Origin: Zopfochytrium polystomum
Taxonomy: Eukaryota; Chytridiomycota; Chytridiomycetes; Chytridiales; Chytridiaceae
DNA: 64,000 nt
NCBI GenBank assembly: GCA_025765615.1
Contig: JAIVFJ010000012.1
Coordinates: 372,001 to 436,000, forward strand
Direction: 5' to 3'
The notes under the pieces are model-generated. The model saw only the letters and a list, made by a program, of their open reading frames with translations, did not search any database and had not been told where the DNA came from. Made by a program: the position numbers and the translations under genes. Below, one piece after another: positions 56,539 through 64,000 of the stretch (positions are counted from its first letter, which is position 1; each line of letters begins with the position of its first letter).

Positions 56539-56813
56539 AGTTTAATAAAGTTTAATCCAGCTCCCCTCTGCGGTGCTGGATTACAAATATCATTGCCTGC
56601 AAGGTGGTAAGGCATGGCCTTCCCATATCTTTAATCCCCTTGTGACTTTGCCACCCAAACAATGATTGTCGGTTGAATTGCACTGCATTTTCTCTCTGGC
56701 CGTTCACTTTTCGAGTTGGAACTGAAATAAAAAAAACTCTGTTTTTCTTCTTTCCTTGGGCTTCGAATGGTAAAAGAAATAAGCGGAAAATAAAAGGCAA
56801 GCGCACCTCCTCT

Positions 56814-57670
56814 TTACTATGCAAGTAGATGTTAGAAAGGTGCACTCCACGCTAGAACATCTGAACTCACCAAAACAATGCAGTTTCCCTTATTACGGCC
56901 GCTTTTCGGCCCCTTAATCGGAGTAAGAACGGCTCGGATCGCATCGTCAAAAACATTCTTCAATCCCTTCTGAGTCAGCGCCGAGCACTCCAAGTACTTG
57001 ACAGCCCCGATTTCTTTCGACATCTGCAACCCTTGAGGATAAGAGATGGGAGCCATTCGCTTGTCCCGAAGCCTTTCGATTGTTTCGCGGTCCTCACGCA
57101 AGTCCAGTTTGGTGCCAACCAAGATCATCGGGGTGTTTGGTGCGTGGTGGTTGATTTCGGGGAACCACTAATACATGTGAATATGGCAGTTAGTGAGGTT
57201 CACCGAGATAAGCCTATTTCACCTTTGCTCGGACGTTCTCGAACGAAGCAGGGTTAACTAACGAAAAGCAGACCAAGAAAACGTCCGTTTGGGGGTACGA
57301 TAACGGTCGGAGACGGTCGTAGTCCTCTTGACCCGCCGTATCCCACAGGCCCAAGTTGATGGGCTTACCATCAACCATCACGTTGGCAGAGTAGTTGTCG
57401 AAGCTTGATAGAGGAGGCGTTAAAGGGAAGAAGCAGACTAGTCGTTCTTACACAGTCGGAATGTACTCGCCAGGGAAAGCGTTGGTGGTGTAACTGATGA
57501 GGACTGTCGATAAAATAAGTCGAAGACATTCAGTTACAGGGGCTAAATTGGATACGCACGGCATGTCTTCCCGACGGCTCTGTTCTCAAAATTAGCCGCA
57601 GTTAAGTAGGAGGCCAAGGACGCCACTTCACATACCCATCGCCGACAACCACGCATTTGATCGCCTGCAT
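56814..57670 (-). CDS. RAC1: Rac-type small GTPase
   Basis: Rho-family switch controlling actin, NADPH oxidase and polarity; membrane-anchored. Exons complement(56814..56816, 56881..57167, 57223..57413, 57452..57503, 57560..57579, 57636..57670), 195 aa. All G boxes are present: GDGAVGKTC (P-loop), [11 protein letters not shown] (switch I), [13 protein letters not shown] (switch II), GTKLDLRED and ECSAL. Residues [20 protein letters not shown] and the insert region indicate Rac rather than Cdc42 or Rho1. The C-terminus is basic with the prenylation box CIVL. The second exon is only 20 nt and carries the P-loop GKT. The final exon consists of the TAA stop alone. Confidence 0.95.
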
Positions 57671-58281
57671 TGTTTCGATTCCTTTGGGACGATTCGATCC
57701 TGGTATGATCCAGCGGTAACAGTAAGAAAGAGTGGAATCGGCCAATGCATGGAAGAAGATGATGTCAGGCCAAAAATAGAAACAAGGGTAGTCGATAAGG
57801 GAGGCGATCGACTCTGATTCTTGCGGCCCATCTTCAGTACGATCACGGCTACTCATTGACGTATGAGTAGAGCGAGCAGTCATTCCAAATACAGTAAACC
57901 AGAGGATCAGTGATACTGCGTCGCGCGGCGCGAGTTCCGTGGTTCTTCCCCGCCTGAGGACAGTCGATCTGCCGGAGGTTCAAACTGTCCAAGCAGCAGT
58001 CGTCTAACTGAGCTTAACGACCACAAACGTTCTCCCCTGCACCCCGCGGAAGATGGAAAGCGAGGGGGGGGAAGCAGAATACGCCATATACCGCCCTTTC
58101 AAAAGCAGCAGCCCACCACTCTCCCCAACAAGACGGCCCCACCTTCTTCTTCTTTTGGACTTTGTTTTTTTTTTCTTCTTTTTGTTGTCGGCCTTCCTCA
58201 ACCCAGACCTTTCCCGTTTTTCTATGTTTCCAATGATGGGGGCCAAAATTTTTTTCACACAAGAAAATTTGGCTTCTCTCG
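57671..58281. other. Intergenic region upstream of RAC1
   Basis: About 600 bp with T and pyrimidine tracts near 58160-58180. It presumably contains the RAC1 promoter and the DPY30 3' UTR. The 219-codon plus frame starting at 58053 is treated as spurious because it overlies DPY30 exons. Confidence 0.5.
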
Positions 58282-58667
58282 TCACTTTTGGTTGTTGCTG
58301 TCTGTGCCTGTGCCCACTGTCAACAGAAACAGGGCCAGATATTCGCAAGGGTTTGGAGGCCTGCAATGATGGGAATGTGTGTCAGTTCGGTACATTAGGA
58401 ACAAGTACAGTTTTACACCGCAAAAATTTGTATTGGCATCGATTTGTGGTCACCTCTCTTTTACAACGCTTTTCAGTCCTTCCAAAAGAACAGGCACCAA
58501 CGTCTGGTCGAGGTACATGCGTGGAGGGAGACTGTGAAGCGGCAGATTTTTGTTCGATGTGGCGTTGTCCTTTTCAAAAAGCGCAAGCTCCTGTGGGATC
58601 GGGTGTGAGCGTTTGCGCCATGCAAGATCGTGCTGACCTTCAGGATGTTTTCGATGCCGGTGTCCAT
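58282..58667 (-). CDS. DPY30: DPY30/Sdc1-like small protein
   Basis: Exons complement(58282..58360, 58454..58590, 58638..58667), 81 aa. The Dpy-30 motif is complete: LPPRMYLDQTLVPVLLEGLK then ERPPNPCEYLALFLL, matching the four-helix dimerisation module that binds Ash2/Bre2 in COMPASS histone H3K4 methyltransferase complexes. Length suits Sdc1/DPY30. The same motif also occurs in some flagellar proteins, so a radial-spoke or PKA-anchoring partner cannot be excluded. The start ATG at 58667 gives a 10-residue first exon; an earlier ATG at 58772 would add N-terminal residues. Confidence 0.85.
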
Positions 58668-59009
58668 TCCCGTTTTGACAATTTTCTTGCTGCAAGGCCA
58701 ACTTTGAAATGAAGGATTTATACAGACGAACGTGGGTTCAATGTAGCCAACGCACTCGAATTTGCTCCACATGTGTATTGTAGATAACAGAAACGGAAGC
58801 AGTCCCAATTTGACTCCTCAAGGAAAAGGCCAATAGTCAATGAACAACATGATTGGTATGATTCTTTCTTCCCACCAATTATGACACAAATCGTCGGTTG
58901 TCGTTGACTGCGCCCCGACTAACAGGCAATGCAAGGTCTGAATTGCTCGCGTCGAAAGATAGTTCAACGAAAATTGTGCTCGGAACCTGTCGAAGATTGC
59001 AGTCAGGGA

Positions 59010-61974
59010 TTACTTCAGGATAAAATCTCCACTTGCCAGGCGAAGCTCATCCTGATAAGTCAGCATCATCTCTACGGCTTTCACGGCGTATAGAGATTCA
59101 TCATCCGCTGGATTCGAAGATTTTGAGTAGAGTACGTTCGGGGCGAAAACCAGAGCAAGATTGTAGATGTCCATTTTGTTTCCGCCTCCGTCGGGCAACT
59201 GACTCAGATTGGCAACGTCTCTCAAAAAAGACATCAACACTTCAATGAGATCGAGGTTTGGTTTTGGAAGAAGGCAATATATCAAATGAAGGGCCGTTTT
59301 CTTCGAATTCCAATCAGGCAACTCTGCAAAGAGAAATGGGTGAAAATCGCAGTAAGTCGTTTGAGCGACCAGGACACTCACTTTGCGACGCAATGAATAG
59401 TGGGAAGAGCCGAAATGTTAGCAATGGCTCCGGCAATTGGCGGAGAAACTTCTTCAGTAGGGCCGCGAGCTGAATAGGGTTATCCTCATCAATGAATTGA
59501 ATGTCAGGGTTGTGGTCCAGCTCCTCAGCAACGGAGTTGAGTTTTCGAATATTCCCATTTTTCCGGAAAATGCCTTCAGCTGTAAGGTCTGGTGGGGAGT
59601 AAGATGAGATAGCAAGCAGTGGCAGTGAATTACCGAGCTTTTTGAGAGCGCATAGGCACACGTCGACGAATTTCGGAATAGCGACTAGACCTGGGCCAGG
59701 ACCAAGGTCGGAATTCGCTCGAGATCGTTCTAGCTGCACTTCCAGTGGGACTCCGAAGATACCCTCCTTTGACTTGATGCCCCTCTTGCCCCCGCCCATG
59801 ATCCCCGCGACAACTCTGGACAAATATCCTTGCTTTGGAACGTTGGCAAAGTCCGCTATCTCTCCTGGCGAGAAGATGTGCCCAAAGAGCTTCTCAAGCT
59901 GCTTTACGGCTTGCTGCTGAATAGGTATTCGATCCAATGACAATATTTCCGAGAGGTATCGACCATCTGCTGGAGGTAGCGAGGGAGCTGGCAATGGAGG
60001 AGACGAGACATAGTTTCTCTCTTGCTTTTCGCTTGCACCACTGGAGAACAGTTCCGGATCGCCATCCTGCTCAACTTTGTAAGCTGAGGCCAGATACTTA
60101 TACAATTTTGCTTACAATAGGGGTGGACACAAGTACTTGTTGGCCAGTGTTAGCTGCTTCTTTCACAATAAGGTCGTTGGGGGCGGGGATTGGTGCTATT
60201 CTGTCAGCTGGCCGGAATTCCGTTGCTTCAACTTTTTAAGGCCGTGAGTTTAAGGAATCACCAAACGGCATTAAAGTACAAACAGAAAAGCAAGAGTACG
60301 CACGTGATACACCGAGCAGTCGAGCGAGCCTCTTGAGCGCGCAAACCAATAAAAACGACAAGTGCTGCAGTTGTGAAACCGCCTCTGCTCCAGCAATCGC
60401 CGTTGGTGTTGCATGATTCACGCATAGAATTCTCCCAGTTTGGGGGTCAAATCTCGCATCAGCGACGGCACTGACAAGATCTTTATCACAAATCGAGCAC
60501 CTGAAGCACTTCGAGTGCCAGGAGAAGCGGCCAAACTTGAAGCAAGCTTCGTCAACGACTGTTTGGCAGAAACGACAAAAATCGGGGCGGTCTTTACTGT
60601 CAAGGTCACGGGCCAAATCGCTGTTAACAAGATCTATAGGGTCTTCTACTGCGGCCAGATCATCCAAAAAGCGATTCACGGCAACATTACTGCTAAATTT
60701 CAATTCCTGCCGAATAGGTTACATACACATTAAGATGGCCAATGATAGTGGATTACCAGCTTTAGAGCTCCACTTAGCGCAGCGCGTATAAGGGACTTCA
60801 GCATCTTGGCGAGCGACGTCACAAGGCCTGCTAGCTCCTTTGGGGATTCTTTTCTGTCCTTCGACATGGAAAGCAGCGAAAGAACGTTGACAATCTTTTT
60901 CGCCAAATGTTTTGGATCCTTTTTATGCTGTAGTCGCTGGTCGATTCCAATTTGCGCGAGATCCTTTTCTATATTGCTTATTCCCTTAAAAATAGCGTTC
61001 ACATGCGCAATAAACCGTGCTGCGTCAATAACGCCGTCTTGGTACTGATCTTTCGAAAAATGAGTGAGCATGTCCACAATGCATTCCGCCGACGATTCTT
61101 CGAATGCGGCGAGAACATTATAGATGCTCGAAACCTTTTCCAAAGTCGTTTGCTGACGGCGCATTTCCGCTGAGAGTTCACAGTAAGAAGGAGGAGCGAC
61201 CTTCGCAAACGGACCGACCTTCTGTATCCTTGGCGTCTGGATCCGCCGTACAAATTACACGAACATTCCAGAGCTGAGGAAATTCAATATCATCAAGTGC
61301 TGTGTTTGACTCAAAGGTACAAGGTCCTACCTTATACACCGTGTAGCATTCCGGGTGCCATTGCTCAATGACATTCTCTTTGTTGTTCATTTCAACGTAA
61401 GTTTTCAGTACGGCTGTGTGGCAACCTCCACATTTCGCGGCGAACAATTGCGAATAATGAAACTGGCAGAAAACTTCTCCATCACGATCGTAGTACGAGT
61501 CGTGCTGCCGGAATACAATAGAACAAACTGAGCATGTGAAGTGGTCCAAGTGGTACTTCCGGTTCAATGCAGTCACGTATTGGCCGCGAAGTGCCTGCCC
61601 ACATTTAGCGCAGATCAAGTTCAAGCGTGCAAAGTAATCTTTTTCGCAAAGAACTTCGATCTCGCCGTCTCCTCGCGTGACAGGAAAGAACTTCTCCGCC
61701 ACAACCGCATTACAATCCTAGAGTGCATTCCGTTCAGCAAAGAGAGATCTGTAGTCAGTCCAGGCTCAGTCACGAAGCTAGTCGGGGTGTCCGAGTGAAG
61801 CTTCCACGATCTGCTCATCAAAAACCCAATACGATTTTGTCACGCTCCAAAGGAAGCAAGTACCGGGCAGCGGAAGCAGTCCATGTGGTAGACGCCATGC
61901 AGCGCGCGAACGAAAGGTCCATCTATCTTACGGTGGCACGCTGAGCATCCCTTTGCACCGCTCCCGCCATCCAT
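59010..61974 (-). CDS. LRG1: LIM-RhoGAP protein, LRG1-type
   Basis: GTPase-activating protein for Rho-family GTPases; yeast Lrg1 acts on Rho1 in cell-wall control. Exons complement(59010..59323, 59382..59588, 59634..60096, 60137..60231, 60304..60706, 60757..61169, 61219..61273, 61331..61717, 61864..61974), 815 aa. LIM1 starts at GCSACHRKIDGPFVRALHGV, LIM2 at CAKCGQALRGQYVTALN, with a further CGGCHTAVLKTYVEM unit. A helical stretch follows, then LIM3 (FCRFCQTVVDEACFKFGRF). The RhoGAP domain begins FGVPLEVQLERS and has the arginine finger in EGIFRKNGNIRKL, PIQLAALLKKFLRQLPEPLL and MDIYNLALVFAPNVL. The order LIM-LIM-LIM-RhoGAP is that of Lrg1. RAC1 lies about 2 kb away on the same strand. Confidence 0.92.
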
Positions 61975-62014
61975 ATTTTTCAGATTTCTTTATCCGTTTT
62001 TATTGATTTTTCCA

Positions 62015-62972
62015 TTACTGTTTTCCATTACTTGAAATAATCACAGCCAGCCTTGGATAGACACGTTCATCGCACGTCTGTATCGGTGGTGGGGGAGTTG
62101 TCAATCTCAAACGGGGCCGAAAAAGAGCCTCACACTTCGCCATGAACTTTCGGTGGAAGTCCGACCTGACCAAATCGTTAATGAACCGCTTTTGGACTTT
62201 CCCGTCCTGGCCCCGCCCCTGGTTTTTGAAAACAACGTCATCGTCCCATCTCCGCTTTACTGAGAAGTCTCTCGCAGCGAGGGCAGTCGAACCGCCAACA
62301 CTCATCAGTGGATTTCCAGCCAACATTGCTTCTTCTCTGGCGCGCTCTTCGAGCTCTCGTCGCTCCCTCTCTTCTCTCTCTTTCTCTTCTGCACGTTCCC
62401 TTTTGATCTTCTCCAGCTCTCGCAAAAGCTCCGCCGTGTCGTCCGCATCTTCATCGCTCTCGCTGTCGTCTGATCCACTTTCGCGATCCGAGTCATTGTC
62501 TTCGGCAACATCGTCATCCTTGTCCAGATTTGCCTCTGCTATGAGCCGTCGCTTACTGGTGGTTTCCTCATCTTGGAGCAAGAATGAGCATGTGGTGGGG
62601 ACAGCATCAAGCTGCAATTACCTAACTCAGCGATCGTCAGCGGCCGCTTAACTGTCCCAGAACTTTTGACCTGATGCTCCAATTCAGCCTGGAGCAACTT
62701 TGCCTTTAGGGCGTTCCTGTCGTTGACTTCGTTGGGGGCGTTCTGTCCTTGTTGGCTGTCCTGCGTTAGCGTTATTGGACTGTACGCGGCAACCCACCGT
62801 TGTTTTAACACAGTGTGGTGATTAAGATCTTTGCTGCTTGTTTGAAATAATGGGGCTTTTCCTGTGTCTCTTAGGCTACCGCCTCCGACGGCCGGTAACC
62901 AAGTTGGTCTGGGAGAAAAAGTGTGAGAATGAGTGGTCCAGGATGCTGAGTTCACCTTGCTGCGGAGGTCAT
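62015..62972 (-). CDS. CWC15: Spliceosomal protein Cwc15
   Basis: Component of the Prp19-associated active spliceosome. Exons complement(62015..62571, 62622..62908, 62956..62972). The first exon is 17 nt and encodes MTSAA, joining to RPTWLPAVGGG, the invariant Cwc15 start. Then come APNEVNDRNALKAKLLQ and a Glu/Asp-rich central part (DDTAELLRELEKIKRERAEE). The conserved C-terminal block FSVKRRWDDDVVFKNQGRG then KRFINDLVRSDFHRKFMAK is intact. Family members end soon after FM.K, so the last 39 residues read here may instead be an intron (a GTGTGA donor follows MAK at once). The true end is uncertain. Confidence 0.92.
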
Positions 62973-63107
62973 GTTGTTTGTCTGGGCCTTCGGTTGGTTC
63001 AACAATTGCTGAACCTTGGAACAGGGGGGAAAAACGGAGGGGAGAAAACGGAGAAAGTGCACGAGGAAGAGGAAGGAAGGAAAATTCAGCTCGACCTTAC
63101 CACAACC
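62973..63107. promoter_or_regulatory. Compact divergent promoter between CWC15 and ATP1
   Basis: 135 bp between divergent start codons of a splicing factor and an ATP synthase subunit. No obvious TATA box was seen. Confidence 0.45.
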
Positions 63108-64000
63108 ATGATGCGCCCATCGACCCTTCGCGCCCTGGCGATGGTGAGTGATGGGCTTGCTCCAATAGGTTGCCAATTCCCTGGACGAAGCCTTCTGTTA
63201 TCGGAAGGTTGCTCCATTCCCTTGGCAATCCCTTCCTCTCGTGAGGATCGGATACATGGCGCGGAAAGAAAACGCGCTGTGTGCCTGTTGAGATCGTGTT
63301 CTCCTGTCGCTTCAGCCCTGTTCGAGATCGGGAAACAGCTCACTCGCAAATGTTCATCTCGTTCTCGGCGACACTTATTTTGTGTTCTGATCTCTATCAC
63401 GGTTAAATGCCCTATTCTATTTAGACGTTGCGGGCAAACCGCTCGGCTGCCTTGAGCATTGCTCGCTCCGTGAACCCGCGTTTGTTTTCCACCACGCGGA
63501 TGGCGCTTGCTGCGAAGCCTGGCACCGCGGAAGTTTCGTCGATCTTGGAGGAACGTATCTTGGGCTCTAGCTCCAACTTCGATATTCAGGAGACTGGCCG
63601 TGTCCTGTCCATCGGTGACGGTATTGCCCGTATCTATGGACTTAAAAACGTCCAGGCCGAAGAGATGGTTGAATTCTCGTCTGGTTTGAAGGTAAACAAT
63701 TCGGCTTCTCTGTTTTACGCGTGCTTTGCTGAGCCATTTCTCCCAGGGCATGGCGCTTAACTTGGAGCCGGACAACGTCGGTGTTGTCGTCTTCGGAAAC
63801 GATCGTCTCATCAAAGAGGGTGACATCGTGAAACGAACCGGTGCTATCGTCGATGTCCCAGTTGGCCCTGGTCTGTTGGGCCGTGTGGTTGATGGTCTGG
63901 GGAACCCCATCGATGGAAAGGTTCGAACTTTGCCTCCAGTGGGCTGTCTCTGAAATTTCCTTTATCAGGGTCCCATCACGGACTTCACGCGCAAGCGTGT
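63108..64000 (+). CDS. ATP1: Mitochondrial ATP synthase subunit alpha, 5' part (cut by window edge)
   Basis: F1-ATPase alpha subunit, imported into mitochondria. Exons 63108..63143, 63425..63691, 63747..63920 and 63969..>64000; introns are 281, 55 and 48 bp. The N-terminus [12 protein letters not shown] then [19 protein letters not shown] is a typical Arg/Ser/Leu presequence with no acidic residue. Mature sequence starts near [12 protein letters not shown] and has [46 protein letters not shown]-like [16 protein letters not shown] and [14 protein letters not shown]. The nucleotide-binding sites lie beyond the window. The long first intron follows the codon for residue 12. Confidence 0.95.

Noticed and set aside
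56814..57670. Calling the GTPase Cdc42 or Rho1
   Set aside because: The stretch [16 protein letters not shown], the [20 protein letters not shown] context and the insert region fit Rac; Cdc42 differs at several of these positions.
58282..58667. Treating the DPY30 motif as part of a larger flagellar protein
   Set aside because: The three-exon model is complete at 81 aa, ends in a stop after the motif and has no neighbouring domain.
58053..58712. 219-codon plus-strand open frame
   Set aside because: It overlies all DPY30 exons on the minus strand, which have a conserved motif and correct splice phases; the plus frame has only low-complexity pyrimidine-derived sequence.
1..64000. CRISPR arrays, bacterial operons, rRNA and tRNA genes
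   Set aside because: The DNA is eukaryotic with spliceosomal introns; I saw no direct-repeat/spacer arrays, no rRNA-like blocks and no convincing tRNA cloverleaf by eye.

Overview
The window is nuclear DNA from a fungus. Almost every gene is split by short GT-AG introns (mostly 38-80 bp), and the gene set is typical of fungi: PPG1 phosphatase, an LRG1-type LIM-RhoGAP, a KHA1-type K+/H+ antiporter, an MFS sugar porter, and the last two enzymes of UDP-GlcNAc (chitin precursor) synthesis. Two coiled-coil genes resemble CCDC148 and LEKR1, which I associate with flagellated cells. Together with a metazoan-like Rac this suggests a zoosporic (chytrid-type) fungus; that lineage call is inference. Exon models were built by hand from splice sites, reading phase and family similarity. 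Most sum to an intact reading frame. Exceptions are stated.

Layout. 1-9.7 kb: the N-terminal part of a kinesin-8 motor (minus), divergent from a very large 26-exon TAF2 (plus) that ends in four bromodomains. 10.2-19.2 kb: phosphoacetylglucosamine mutase, DCAF13/SOF1 (minus), pterin-4a-carbinolamine dehydratase, a membrane-anchored FkbM-like methyltransferase and PPG1. 19.2-24.5 kb: a decayed zone with a frame-broken FAD monooxygenase and superoxide-dismutase-fold gene copies. 24.5-34.2 kb: MFS sugar transporter (minus), simple repeats, CCDC148-like gene, GID1/RanBPM. 34.3-46.5 kb: a minus-strand series of a third SOD-like relic, SNF5 with a GATA finger, CUE2-like nuclease, UDP-GlcNAc pyrophosphorylase, KHA1 and a secreted glycosidase-like gene; the last two carry apparent frame breaks. 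47.2-49.7 kb: LEKR1-like gene. 49.7-56.5 kb: a rearranged Ty1/copia element, its gag-integrase half and one LTR on the minus strand and its reverse transcriptase-RNase H half and second LTR on the plus strand, abutting a PIF1/Helitron-type helicase fragment. 56.8-64 kb: Rac GTPase, DPY30, LRG1 RhoGAP and CWC15 (all minus), then the 5' part of ATP1 (plus).

Functional links. PCM1 and UAP1 catalyse consecutive steps to UDP-GlcNAc. TAF2, SNF5 and DPY30 are subunits of TFIID, SWI/SNF-type and COMPASS-type complexes. Rac and a RhoGAP lie about 2 kb apart. CWC15 and ATP1 share a 135-bp divergent promoter.

The strongest novelty candidates are the TAF2-tetrabromodomain fusion, the internally inverted copia element, the dispersed SOD-like copies, and extreme exon structures: an ATG-only exon, a stop-only exon and a 20-nt microexon.
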